In this document: one piece after another, positions 23,644 to 35,979 of the stretch
Layout: every line of letters begins with the position of its first letter
Position numbering within the stretch: position 1 is the stretch's first letter
Assembly (NCBI RefSeq): GCF_002575655.3
Contig: NC_053035.3
Span: forward strand, 499,812,601 to 499,876,600
Direction: 5' to 3'
DNA from: Aegilops tauschii subsp. strangulata
Lineage: Eukaryota; Streptophyta; Magnoliopsida; Poales; Poaceae
Length of the DNA stretch: 64,000 nt
Translations under genes and position numbers: made by a program
Notes under the pieces: generated by a model
Database searches by the model: none
What the model saw: only the letters and a program-made list of their open reading frames with translations
What the model was told of the DNA's origin: nothing

Positions 23644-24099
23644 GTGGTGGTGCATGCATGCATCCATGCGCTTTATTCTCTTTTTGTTAAACTGTCAGCC
23701 CTTATTCTTGTTCTAGGCCGATGAAAGAAGAAGTAACGGGCCATCGGCCTAGCAACGTTTGAGTCTAGGAGAAGTTATTAGTTACACCTGAAAGAAAGAC
23801 CAGGTGAAGGTTCACTTTCAAATTTTGATAATAACAAGGACACATCATAGCGAACTACCTTTGCCGGTCTTGCTCTTTCTTATTGTTGCCTTATTCATTT
23901 TTCCTAGTTATAAGGCATCGAACGGACAAGGCGACGCTGAGGCGAGCGCAATTAGTTGGCCAGTAAGTGTGCTACCTTTGTTTCTGTAACCATCGAGGGT
24001 TGGACAGGTTTTTTGTCGGTTTATTCATTTTTATTTGGGTTTATAATTTTTTTTCTTATTTTCATGCACACAATTTTTAATACACAAAAATGAATTTGT
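23644..24099. other. No recognisable feature
   Basis: Mixed-composition sequence with a CATG-rich patch at 23650-23670. No domain-bearing frame. Confidence 0.4.
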
Positions 24100-24430
24100 A
24101 TTTCAAGAAAATGTTGAACGTGTATTAGAAATGTTCACTTTATTTTTTAAAATTGTTCAACATGTATTGAAAAATATTCGCCGTAAATTAAAAAGTTCAT
24201 CATGTATTAAAAAAGTTCAACAATGTGTATTAAAAAGTTCACCATATATTTGAAAAATCTTCATCATGTTTAATAAAAAAATTCACTATGTATTCAAAAA
24301 AGTATTGACCATGTTCATAGAAATTGTTTGCCATGAATTAAAATTTTGCTTACCATGTATTGCAGAAATGTTCACCATGTATTAAAATAATGTTCGCCGT
24401 GCATAATAGAACTGTCACCATGTATTAAAA
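24100..24430. repeat. Degenerate short repeats, GTTCACCATGTATT type
   Basis: The phrase TTCAxCATGTATTxAAAAA recurs about every 25-35 bp through this block. It is followed by a very A-rich stretch to about 24705. The same style of sequence reappears at about 34370-34570, beyond the Angela element, so both may belong to one older element split by that insertion. Confidence 0.5.
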
Positions 24431-24707
24431 ATAAAAAGAATGGAAAAGTAAATTTTGGAAGGAAAAAATAGAAAACAGTAAATCAAAAAAACAAAGCTGG
24501 AAAAAATCACAAGAAGAAGGAAAAAATGTCGAAGCAGCACAACAAATGAAACTTTGGGAGAACACCAAAAACAAAAGACCAGAACAATAATTTAAACAAG
24601 AGTGCAACAAACAAAATTGCAGGAAAACCCGAAACAAAATCAACAAGGAATAACCAAAAACAATGCTTCAAAAGTGTAGCAAACGAAACAAACACCAAAG
24701 TGGGCTA

Positions 24708-26386
24708 TGAAGGAAATATGCCCTAGAGGCAATAATAAAGTTATTATTTATTTCCTTATATCATGATAAATAATTATTATTCATACTAGAATTGTATTAA
24801 CCGGAAACATAATACATGTGTGAATACATAGACAAACATAGTGTCACTAGTATGCCTCTACTTGACTAGCTCGTTGATCAAAGATGGTTATGTTTCCTAG
24901 CCATAGACATGAGATGTCATTTGATTAACGGAATCACATCATTAGGAGAATGATATGATTGACTTGACCCATTCCGTTAGCTTAGCACACGATCGTTTAG
25001 TATTCTGCTATTGCTTTCTTCATGACTTATACATGTTCCTATGACTATGAGATTATGCAACTCCCGTTTACCAAAGGAACACTTTGTGTGCTACCAAACG
25101 TCACAACGTAACTGGGTGATTATAAAGGTGCTCTACAGGTGTCTCGGAAGGTACTTGTTGGGTTGGCGTATTTCGAGATCAGGATTTCTCACTCCGATTG
25201 TCGGAGAGGTGTCTCTGGGCCCACTCGGTAATGCACATCACTATAAGCCTTGCAAGCATTGCAACTAATGAGTTAGTTGCGGGATGATGTATTACGGAAC
25301 GAGTAAAGAGACTTACCGATAACGAGATTGAACTAGGTATTGAGATACCGACGATCGAATCTCGGGCAAATAACATACCGATGACAAAGGGAACAACGTA
25401 TGTTGTTATGCGGTCTGACCGATAAAGATCTTCATAGAATATGTGGGAGCCAATATGAGCATCCAGGTTCCGCTATTGGTTATTGACCAGAGACGTGTCT
25501 CGGTCATGTCTACCTAGTTCTCGAACCCGTAGGGTCCGCACGCTTAAAGTTCGATGACGGTTATATTATGAGTTTATGTGATTTGATGTACCGAAGGTAG
25601 TTTGGAGTCCCGGATGAGATTGGGGACATGACGAGGAGTCTCGAAATGGTCGAGACGTAAAGATCGATATATTGGACGACTATATTCGGACATCGGAAAG
25701 GTTCCGAGTGATTCAGGTATTTTTCGGAGTACCGGAGAGTTACGGGAATTCGCCGGGGAGTATATGGACCTTATTGGGCTTCAGGGGAAAGAGAGAGGAG
25801 AGGCTGCGCGCCCCCCCAAGGCCTAGTCCGAATTGGACTAAGGGGACTCCTACTCCTACTACTTGGAAGGGGGGAATCCTACTCCCGGTGGGAGTAGGAC
25901 TCCTCCTAGGGCGTGCCATAGAGAGGGCCGGCCCTCCCCCTCCTTCACTCCTTTATATACGGGGAGGGGGGCACCCCTTGGAAACACAACAGTTGATCTC
26001 TTGATCTCTTAGCCGTGTGCGGTGCCCCCCTCCACCATAATCCACCTCGATAATATCATACCGGTGCTTAGGCGAAGCCCTGCGTCGGTAGAACATCATC
26101 ATCGTCACCACGCCGTCGTGCTGACGGAACTCTCCCTCAAAGCTCGGCTGGATCGGAGTTCGAGGGACGTCATCGAGCTGAACGTGTGCTGAACTCGGAG
26201 GTGCCGTGCGTTCGGTACTTGATCGGTCGTATCGTGAAGACGTACGACTACATCAACCGCGTTGTGCTAACGCTTCCGCTTTCGGTCTACGAGGGTACGT
26301 GGACAACACTCTCCCTCTCGTTGCTATGCATCACCATGATCCTGTGTGTGCGTAGGAAATTTTTGAAATTACTACGTTCCCCAACA
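24708..26386 (+). repeat. 5' LTR of Angela-type element
   Basis: 1679 bp, TG...CA ends (TGAAGG...CCAACA). Its U3 carries a CCTACTCC/GGAGTAGG-rich segment absent in that form from the LTRs at 8518 and 55771. Confidence 0.93.
25953..25960 (+). promoter_or_regulatory. LTR TATA box
   Basis: TTATATAC at 25953-25960 in the context CTCCTTTATATACGGGG, repeated at the matching place in the other Angela-type LTRs of the window. It is the likely core promoter for element transcription. Confidence 0.6.
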
Positions 26387-26387
26387 G

Positions 26388-26400
26388 TGGCATCCGAGCC
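26388..26400 (+). other. Primer-binding site
   Basis: TGGCATCCGAGCC begins two bases after the 5' LTR. It differs from the standard complement of initiator tRNA-Met (TGGTATCAGAGCC) at two positions. The same variant is present in the element at 57507. Confidence 0.8.
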
Positions 26401-27669
26401 TGGTTTTATGCGTAGATGTTATATGCACGAGTAGAACACAAGTGGTTTGTGGGCGATATAAGTCATACTGCTTACCAGCATGTCATACTTTGGTTCGGCG
26501 GTATTGTTGGATGAAGCGGCCCGGACCGACATTACGCATACGCTTACGCGAGACTGGTTTACCGCCGTGCTATGCACACAGGTGACTAGCGGGTGTCAGT
26601 TTCTCCAACTTTAGTTGAACCGAGTGTGGCTACGCCCGGTCCTTGTGAAGGTTAAAACAGCACCAACTTGACAAACTATCGTTGTGGTTTTGATGCGTAG
26701 GTAAGAACGGTTCTTGCTCGGCTCGTAGCAGCCACGTAAAACTTGCAACAACAAAGTAGAGGACGTCTAACTTGTTTTTGCAGGGCATGTTGTGATGTGA
26801 TATGGTCAAGGCGTGATGAGATATAAGTTGTTGTATGAGATGATCATGTTTTGTTGAAGTTATCGGCAACTGGCAAAAGCCTTATGGTTGTCTCTTTATT
26901 GCATAAGATGCAAGCGCCAAATAATTGCTTTACTTTATCGCTATGCGATAGCAATAGTTACAAGAGCAATAGTTGGCGAGACAACCATGTGACGACACAT
27001 TGATATAGATCAAGATGATGGAGATCATGGTGTCATGCGGAGACGATGGAGATCATGACGATGCTTTGGAGATGGAGATCAAAGGCACAAGATGATGATG
27101 GCCATATCATGTCGCATATTATGATTGCATGTGATGTTTATCTTTTATACATCTTATTTTGCTTAGTTCGGCGGTAGGTTTATAAGATGATCTCTCACTA
27201 AATTTCAAGGTATAAGTGTTCTCCCTGAGTATGCACCGATGCGAAATTTCTTCGTGCTGAGACACCACGTGATGATCGGGTGTGATAGGCTCTACGTTCA
27301 AATACAACGGATGCAAAACAGTTGCACATGCGGAATACTTAGGTTAAACTTGACGAGCCTAGCATATAACAGATATGGCCTCGGAACACTGAGACCGAAA
27401 GGTCGAGCGTGAATCATATAGTAGATATGATCAACATAGTGATGTTCACCATTGAAACTACTCCATCTCACGTGATGATCGGACATGGTTTAGTTGAAAT
27501 GGATCACGTGATCACTTAGAGGATTAGAGGGATGTCTATCTAAGTGGGAGTTCTTTAAGTAATATGATTAATTGAACTTTAATTTATCATGAACTTAGTC
27601 CTGATAGTATTAGCATATCTATGTTGTAGATCAATAGCTCGTGTTTAGCTCCCCTGTTTTATTTTTGAT

Positions 27670-28566
27670 ATGTTCCTAGAGAAAGCTATGTTGAAAGATG
27701 TTAGTAGCAATGATGCGGACTTGGTCCATGATCTGAGGATTATCCTCATTGCTGCACAGAAGTATTATGTCCTCGATGCACCGCTAGGTGACGGACCTAT
27801 TGCAGGAGCAGATGCAGACGTTATGAACGTTTGGCTAAGCTCAATATGATGACTACTTGATAGTTTAGTGCACCATGCTTAACGGCTTAGAATCGGGACT
27901 TCAAAGACGTTTTGAACGTCATGGACCATATGAGATGTTCCAGGAGTTGAAGTTAATATTTCAAGTAAATACCCGAGTTGAGAGATATGAAGTCTCCAAC
28001 AAGTTCTATAGCTAAAAGATGGAGGAGAATAGCTCAAGCAGTGAGCATGTGCTCAGATTGTCTGGGTACTTGAATCGCTTGAATCAAGTGGGAGTTAATC
28101 TTCCAGATAAAATAGTGATTGACAGAATTCTCTAGTCACCATCACCAAGTTAGTAGAACTTCGTGATGAACTATAGTATGCAAGGGATGATGAAAGTAAT
28201 TCCCGAGCTCTTCGCGATGCTGAAATCGACGAAGGTAGAAATCAAGAAAGAGCATCAAGTGTTGATGGTTGACAAGACCACTAGTTTCAAGGAAAGGGCA
28301 AAGGGAAGAAGGAGAACTTCAAGAAGAACGGAAAGCAAAGTTGCTGCTCAAGTGAAGAAGCCCAAGTCTGGACCTAAGCCTGAGACTAAGTGCTTCTACT
28401 GCAAAGGGACTGGTCACTGGAAGCGGAACTGCCCCAAGTATTTGGCGGATAAGAAGGATGGCAAAGTGAACAAAGGTATATTTGATATACAGATTATTGA
28501 TGTATATTTTACTAGTGTTCGTAGCAACCCCTCGGTATTTGATACTGGTTCAGTTGCTAAAGAGTA
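27670..28566 (+). pseudogene. Degenerate gag with CCHC zinc knuckle and protease start
   Basis: Gag-like text from the ATG at 27670 is interrupted by several stops, including a TAG at 28133-28135 that the sister element also has. The nucleocapsid zinc knuckle CFYCKGTGHWKRNC (28391-28432) is intact as C-X2-C-X4-H-X4-C. It leads into the aspartic protease start FDTGS (28538-28552), after which the frame stops at 28565-28567. The rest of the protease is largely missing. Confidence 0.8.
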
Positions 28567-28756
28567 GTAACTCGAAACGGGAGTTGCAGAATGAACAGAG
28601 ACTAGTTAAGGGTGAAGTGACGTTGTGTGTTGGAAGTGGTTCCAAGATTGATATGATCATCATCGCACGCTCCCTACACTTTCGGGATTAGTGTTGAACC
28701 TAAATAAGTGTTGTTTGGTGTTTGCGTTGAGCATGAATATGATTTGATCATGTTTA

Positions 28757-31330
28757 TTGCAATACGGTTATTCATTTAAGTTAGAGAATAACTGTTGTTC
28801 TATTTACATGAATAAAACCTTCTATGGCCATACACCCAATGAAAATGGTTTGCTGGATCTCGATCGTAGTAATACACATATTCATAATATTAAAGCCAAA
28901 AGATGCAAAGTTAATAATGATAGTGCAACCCATTTGTGGCACTGCCGTTTAGGTCATATTGGTGTAAAGCGCATGAAGAAACTCCATGCTGATGGGATTT
29001 TGGAATCACTTGCTTATGAATCACTTGATGCTTGCGAACCATGCCTTATGGGCAAGATGACTAAAGACTCCGTTCTCCGGAACAATGGAGCGAGCAACTG
29101 ACTTATTGGAAATAATACATACTGATGTATGCGATCTGATGATTGTTGAGGCTCGCGGCGGGTATCATTATTTTCTGACCTTCACAGATGATTTGAGCAG
29201 CTATGGGTATATCTACTTGATGAAACATAAGTCTGAAACATTTGAAAAGTTCATATAATTTCAGAGTGAAGTGAAAAATCATCGTAACAAGAAAATAAAG
29301 TTTCTACGATCTGATCGTGGAGGAGAATATTTGAGTTATGAGTTTGGTCTTTATTTCAAACAATGCGGAATAGTTTCGCAACTCACGCCACCTGGAACAC
29401 CACAGCGTAATGGTGTGTCCGAACATCGTAACCGTACTTTATTAGATATGGTGCAATCTATGATGTCTCTTACCGATTACCACTATCGTTTTGGGGTTAT
29501 GCATTAGATACAGCTGCATTCACGTTAAATAGGGCACCATCTAAATCCGTTGAGACGACACCTTATGAACTTTAGTTTGGCAAGAAACCAAAAGTTGTCG
29601 TTTCTTAAAATTTGGGGTTGTGATGCTTATGTGAAAAAATTTCATCCTGATAAGCTCAAACCCAAATCGTAGAAATGTGTCTTCATAGGATACCCAAAGG
29701 AGATAGTTGAGTACACCTTCTATCACAGATCTGAAGGCAAGATATTCGTTGCTTATAATGGATCCTTTCTAGACAAGGAGTTTCTCTCGAAAGAAGTGAG
29801 TGGGAGGAAAGTAGAACTTGATGAGGTAACTGTACCTACTCCCTTATTGGAAAGTAGTTCATCACAGAAATCTGTTCCTGTGACTACTACACCAATTAGT
29901 GAGGAAGTTAATGATGATGATCATGTAACTTCAGATCAAGTTACTACCGAACCTCGTAGGTAAACCAGAGTGAGATCCGCACCAGAGTGGTACGGTAATC
30001 CTGTTCTGGAGGTCATGTCACTTGACCATGACGAACCTACAAACTATGAGGAAGCGATGATGAGCCCAGATTCCGCGAAATGGTTTGAGGCCATGAAATC
30101 TGAGATGGGATCCATATATGAGAACAAAGTATGGACTTTGGTTGACTTGCCCGATGATCGGCAAGCCATAGAAAATAAATGGATCTCAAGAGGAAGACGA
30201 ACGCTGATAGTAGTGTTACTATCTACAAAGCTAGAATTGTCGCAAAAGATTTTCGACAAGTTCAAGATGTTGACTACGATGAGAGTTTCTCACTCGTATC
30301 TATGCTTAAGTCTGTCCGAATCATGTTAGCAATTGCCGCATTTTATGAAATCTGGCAAATGGATAACAAAAACTACAATCCTTAAATAGATTTATTAAAG
30401 AAGAGTTGTATATGATGCAACCAGAAGGTTTTGTCAATCCTAAAGGTGCTAACAAAATATGCAAGCTCCAGCGATCCATCTATAGACTAGTGTAAGCATC
30501 TCGGAGTTGGAATATACGCTTTGATAAGTTGATCAAAGCATATAGTTTTATACAGACTTGCGGTGAATTCTGTATTTATAAGAAAGTGAGTGGGAGCACT
30601 ACAGCATTTCTGATAAGTATATGTGAATGCCATATTGTTGATCAAAAATAATGTAGAATTATTCTGCAAAGCATAAAGGAGTGTTTGAAAGGAGTTTTCA
30701 AAGAAAGACCTCGGTGAAGCTGCTTACATATTGAGCACCAAGATCTATAGAGATAGATCAAGACGCTTGATAAGTTTTTTCAATGAGTACATACCTTGAC
30801 AAGATTTTGAAGTAGTTCAAAATGGAACAGTCAAAGAAAGAGTTCTTGCCTGTGTTACAAGGTGTGAAATTGAGTAATACTCAAAGCCAGACCACGGCAG
30901 AAGATAGAAAGAGAATGAAAGTCATTCCCTATGCCTTGGCCATAGGTTCTATAAAGTATGCCATGCTATGTACCAGATCTATTGTATACCCTACACTGAT
31001 TTTGGCAAGGGAGTACAATAGTGATCTAGGAGTAGATCACTGGACAGCGGTCAAAATTATCCTTAGTGGAATAAGGATATGTTTCTCGATTATGGAGGTG
31101 AAAAAAAGGGTTCGTCGTAAAGGGTTACGTCGATGCAAATTTTGACACTGATCCAGATGACTCTAAGTCTCAATCTGGATACATATTGAAAGTGGGAGCA
31201 ATTAGATAGAGTAGCTCCGTGCAGAGCATTGTAGACATAGAAATTTGCAAAATACTTATGGATCTGAATGTGACAGACCCGTTGACTAAAATTATCTCAC
31301 AAGCAAAACATGATCACACCTTAATACTCT
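28757..31330 (+). pseudogene. Degenerate copia pol (IN, RT, partial RNase H)
   Basis: The integrase zinc region HLWHCRLGHIGVKRM...CEPCLMGK lies in 28930-29060. Parts of the DDE core follow (HTDVC; LRSDRGGEY near 29305-29330; PQRNGVSEHRNR). Reverse transcriptase starts with W-x-EAMKSEM (about 30080) and YKARIVAKDF (about 30222). The catalytic YVDD box reads YVNA at 30620-30631. RNase H begins GYVDANFDTDPDD and then jumps near 31195-31240 to the C-terminal phrase DLNVTDPLTK, so most of the domain is deleted. Frameshifts and stops are numerous. The element could move only with enzymes from elsewhere. Confidence 0.82.
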
Positions 31331-31494
31331 TTGGGTGTTAATCACATAGCAATGTGAACTAGATTATTGACTCTAGTAAACCCTTTGGGTGTTGGTCACA
31401 TGACGATGTGAACTATGGGTGTTAATCACATAGTGATGTGAACTATTGATGTTAAATCACATGGCGATATGATCTAGATTATTGACTCTAGTGC

Positions 31495-31505
31495 AAGTGG
31501 GAGAC
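31495..31505 (+). other. Polypurine tract
   Basis: AAGTGGGAGAC directly before the 3' LTR; the same sequence precedes the 3' LTR of the element at 62604. Confidence 0.75.
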
Positions 31506-33188
31506 TGAAGGAAATATGCCCTAGAGGCAATAATAAAGTTATTATTTATTTCCTTATATCATGATAAATAAATGTTTATTATTCATGCTAGAATTGTATT
31601 AACCTGAAACATAATACATGTGTGAATACATAGACAAACATAGTGTCACTAGTATGCCTCTACTTGACTAGCTCGTTGATCAAAGATGGTTATGTTTCCT
31701 AGCCATAGACATGAGTTGTCATTTGATTAACGGAATCACATCATTAGGAGAATGATGTGATTGACTTGACCCATTCCGTTAGCTTAGCACACGATCGTTT
31801 AGTATTCTGCTATTGCTTTCTTCATGACTTATACATGTTCCTATGACTATGAGATTATGCAACTCCCGTTTACCAGAGGAACACTTTGTGTGCTAGCAAA
31901 CGTCACAACGTAACTAGGTGATTATAAAGGTGCTCTACAGGTGTCTCGGAAGGTACTTGTTGGGTTGGCGTATTTCGAGATCAGGATTTCTCACTCCGAT
32001 TGTCGGAGAGGTGTCTCTGGGCCCACTCGGTAATGCACATCACTATAAGCCTTGCAAGCATTGCAACTAATGAGTTAGTTACGGGATGATGTATTACGGA
32101 ACGAGTAAAGAGACTTGCCGATAACGAGATTGAACTAGGTATTGAGATACCGACGATCGAATCTCGGGCAAATAACATACCGATGACAAAGGGAACAACG
32201 TATGTTGTTATGCGGTCTGACCGATAAAGATCTTCGTAGAATATGTGGGAGCCAATATGAGCATCCAGGTTCCGCTATTGGTTATTGACCAGAGACGTGT
32301 CTCGGTCATGTCTACCTAGTTCTCGAACCCGTAGGGTCCGCACGCTTAAAGTTCGATGACGGTTATACTATGAGTTTATGTGATTTGATGTACCGAAGGT
32401 AGTTTGGAGTCCCGGATGAGATTGGGGACATGACGAGGAGTCTCGAAATGGTCGAGACGTAAAGATCGATATATTGGACGACTATATTCGGACATCGGAA
32501 AGGTTCCGAGTGATTCAGGTATTTTTCGGAGTACCGGAGAGTTACGGGAATTCGCCGGGGAGTATATGGACCTTATTGGGCTTTAGGGGAAAGAGAGAGG
32601 AGAGGCTGCGCGCCCCCCCAAGGCCTAGTCCGAATTGGACTAAGGGGACTCCTACTCCTACTACTTGGAAGGGGGGAATCCTACTCCCGGTGGGAGTAGG
32701 ACTCCTCCTAGGGCGTGCCATAGAGAGGGCCGGCCCTCCCCCTCCTTCACTCCTTTATATACGGGGAGGGGGGCACCCCTTGGAAACACAACAGTTGATC
32801 TCTTGATCTCTTAGCCGTGTGCGGTGCCCCCCTCCACCATAATCCACCTCGATAATATCATACCGGTGCTTAGGCGAAGCCCTGCGTCGGTAGAACATCA
32901 TCATCGTCACCACGCCGTCGTGCTGACGGAACTCTCCCTCAAAGCTCGGCTGGATCGGAGTTCGAGGGACGTCATCGAGCTGAACGTGTGCTGAACTCGG
33001 AGGTGCCGTGCGTTCGGTACTTGATCGATCGTATCGTGAAGACGTACGACTACATCAACCGCGTTGTGCTAACGCTTCCGCTTTCGGTCTACGAGGGTAC
33101 GTGGACAACACTCTCCCCTCTCGTTGGTATGCATCACCATGATCCTGTGTGTGCGTAGGAAATTTTTGAAATTACTACGTTCCCAACA
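31506..33188 (+). repeat. 3' LTR of Angela-type element
   Basis: 1683 bp, near-identical to 24708-26386, followed by the target duplication GGCTA. Confidence 0.93.
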
Positions 33189-35010
33189 GGCTAGCCCAGT
33201 TTGCCTGATACGTGGGCGTTGGGACACCTAGAGCTTTCATGTTTTCTCACAAAAAAAAACTAGAGCTTCTATGTGACGGGCTTTGCATCGAATCTTCCGA
33301 AATCACTGGTTAAGGGATACCCATTGCAAAGGTCATCCCATCTTCCTAAATCACTTGTCACAACCTGGTCATTTTCTTTTTTTTCGTAAGTTCGTTTATT
33401 CAAAATATTTAACTCTTGAACCGTGCGTCCAAATACTGAATCGTCTTCACTGTGTATTTCTCGCATGAAGATCTTTGAAAATATATCCCATGTTAATAGA
33501 TTTCGACGAATGTTTTTTAATAAAAAAACAAAAACAAAAAAATGAATACCGAAAAAACTATTTCGCCAATAAAAGAAAGAAGAAAACCGGAGCCTGAAAG
33601 TATAGTTGTGGTTTTTCACTTTTTTGGAGCGAAAGAAAATCTTGTTTCTCGCGGAAGCTTTTTTTTTAGAGAAACACAGCTGTGCTTCTCGCTAAAGCAA
33701 ATCTTGCACCGTTATGGTGGTCGGTCGGTTGATCGACATGCGAGCTTTGTCTGATTTTGCACCGTTGCGGCATACAAAAATTGTACAGAAGATGTCGTAA
33801 GGGTAGATTCCAAACTACATCACTTACGACATTTTCTCATCCGACTCTTGTACGAGTAGAAATTCAACGCTATGCTACTCTTCAGTCTGACCTACGGATG
33901 GCTTAATATGTAGCGACGTAAAAAAAAAATTGAACAGAAGATGCCGTAGGTGTAGCATGATTCCGAATTTATCAACATGAGTGAGAAATGGGTTATCAAA
34001 CAATTTGTGATTCATCTCGATCGAGGTAGGACACCTAGGGGATTGGACTCGAAGAAGCATATGTGTCCGTGGGAATATCCTATTTGAGGCTTAAGGCGTC
34101 AAATAGTTCTTTTTTTGTGCACACCCGAATCGCTCCTTCTTCATCAAACAGACTGGCCCATATAACATATAGTTATCCAGGTTTTCGGAACATTTCAGAA
34201 TTTTCTATTGCCTAGTTTTTTCTTATTCATTTTCTTTTGGTGTTTTTTATTCACGGCTTCCCTGGTTTTATATTTCTGGTTTTCTTTGTTGTTTGTTTTT
34301 TCTTTTTCTCTTTTGTTTTATTTTTTATTTTTCATTTGCTTTTCAAAATTTATCAGCATTTTGAAAATTTGTGAACTTATATTGAAATCCTCTAATTCAT
34401 AAAAATATCTAGATTTTTCTATATTCACAAATATTTTAAAGTTCAACGTGTAATGAATTAATAAGTTAGCTAATTAGTGAACATTTTTTTAATTCGTGAA
34501 TAATTTTTAATCATGAGTAAGTTTTAGTCCGTGAACATTTGCTAAATTCGTGAATACTTTTTCAGCCAATAGTCGATTGTTTAAACCAGTAGTTGCATGT
34601 TTGTTAGAGGAACAAGAGGGGGTTACTAAGTGATGGTAATCAGCACCTTAAGAGGACATTGGTATCTCCATCCCACCAGTGTTTAAGTCCTGATGCTCGC
34701 ATTATTTCTAAATTTATTTTAGGATTTTCGGCGATGCTCGTTCAGTGCGAGGAGACGTTCCAGTCGACTACAAGGCGCCTGTGGTGACTTCGTCAATCTC
34801 AAGATGATATGGCGGCTCAGTCTCTCTGAGATGCATGCTTACAAGGGCAGGGTCTGCATGTGGGTTTTCATAAAGAGGAGTGTATGCGTGTATATATGAG
34901 CATCTGCATCTGTACTGTGTTTTAAAAAAAGTGTTTTATAGGAGGTCCCGTGCACACGTGGTATTCCCTATTCGGTGCTTATGCAAAAGTAGTTCTTTTT
35001 TTCTTAAAAA
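33189..35010. other. AT-rich sequence with no recognisable gene
   Basis: Contains homopolymer T and A runs and, at 34370-34570, repeats of the type GTGAACATTT/TTCGTGAATA similar in style to 24100-24430. A short phrase about ACTTACGACAT/ATGCCGTAGG recurs near 33790-33960. No domain-bearing frame. Confidence 0.45.
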
Positions 35011-35833
35011 ACTAATGCCCACACGTGTGGCATCTTGCACATCACCCACACGCCTCCACCATCACTCATTTTGTCATGTATGAACAGATGACATCAACAG
35101 GAATCTTTTTGGTTTTCGGCTTAAAAATGTTTTATCTCCAAATTAAAAAATCGAATTAAAAATTTGTTTTCACCATTAAATCCTTCTCGACGAGATCTTC
35201 AAAACTAGACCCCATGTTAATATGTTGCAACGGAATTTTTTTTTTGCCCAAAAGTTGCCATGATGTTTACATTGTAGTTGCCATAGTGCTTAAACTAAAG
35301 TCGCCATGTGGCAATTTTAGTTTGTAGAACATGGCAATTTTAGTTTTTTGATGATGGCAATTCCAGTAGTTTGATCATGAAAATTATTTTTTGTATGAAC
35401 CATGGCAATTTTAAGTGCATGTATCATGGCAATTTTAGTTTCTGGTTCATGGCGAATCTAGTTTCTTAGTTTTCCGTTTTATAATATGTCAAAATTTACT
35501 TTTAAATGTAGAAGAAAATAGCTGAAACATATCATGTCAAATTCAGTGTAAACATCATGACAATTCATGTGCAATAGACATGGCAACTTTTAACCCAAAA
35601 AAATTCGTTGAAATATATTGATATGTGATCTAGTTTCGAAGATCTCGTCGCGAGGGATTTAATGGTGAAAACGGATCTTCAATCGGAATTTTCATTTAAT
35701 AGATAAAACTTTTAAAAAACTGAAAATCCAAAAAAATTCTCACATGCATGCATGCGATGATGTGGCATAGTCTGTGTGTTATAGGGTGTGCGGGCGGGTT
35801 TGGCTCCCACCCATGTGGGCGTTAGCGTTGTCC
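35011..35833. mobile_element. Mutator-like MITE with long inverted repeats and CATGGCAA motifs
   Basis: Left arm (about 35011-35270) and right arm (about 35580-35833) are imperfect inverted copies. Shared text includes TTTTCACCATTAAATCC, GACGAGATCTTC-AAACTAGA and AAAAGTTGCCATG on one side and their reverse complements on the other. The outermost bases include ATGCCCACACGTGTGG and CCCATGTGGGCGTTAGCG, like those of the element at 4931-6018. The centre carries TTGCCATG in the left half and CATGGCAA in the right half. I could not fix the target duplication. Confidence 0.65.
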
Positions 35834-35970
35834 TTTTTTTTAGAAATACCCACACTTTATTAATTCAAAGAAAAATTCAAAGGGATACAAGAGGGGTCAT
35901 GTGGAGTTAACGGCCACAAGTGGTGACCCTAAGGGAGCGATACCGAAAATTTTATAAGGTTGTGTGCTTC
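35834..35970 (-). pseudogene. Possible LINE 3' tail
   Basis: A T-run at 35834-35840 followed by AGAAATACCCACACTTTATT reads on the minus strand as an AATAAAG signal, a short tail and poly(A). It resembles the 3' ends of other LINE copies in the window. No coding part can be recognised. Confidence 0.35.
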
Positions 35971-35979
35971 CTGGTTAGA

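Larger units (their letters stand above)
24708..33188 (+). mobile_element. Copia retrotransposon, Angela-type, full structure, coding region decayed
   Basis: Complete 8.48-kb element: LTR 24708-26386, primer site 26388-26400, degenerate gag-pol, polypurine tract 31495-31505, LTR 31506-33188. A perfect 5-bp target duplication GGCTA lies at 24703-24707 and 33189-33193. The LTR pair differs at roughly 15-20 positions by eye, about 1%, implying a recent insertion. The internal frames are nevertheless broken throughout and key catalytic residues are lost, so this copy cannot have supplied its own enzymes. The domain order PR-IN-RT-RH is copia. It belongs to the Angela/WIS/BARE-1 group and is most like Angela. 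Confidence 0.93.
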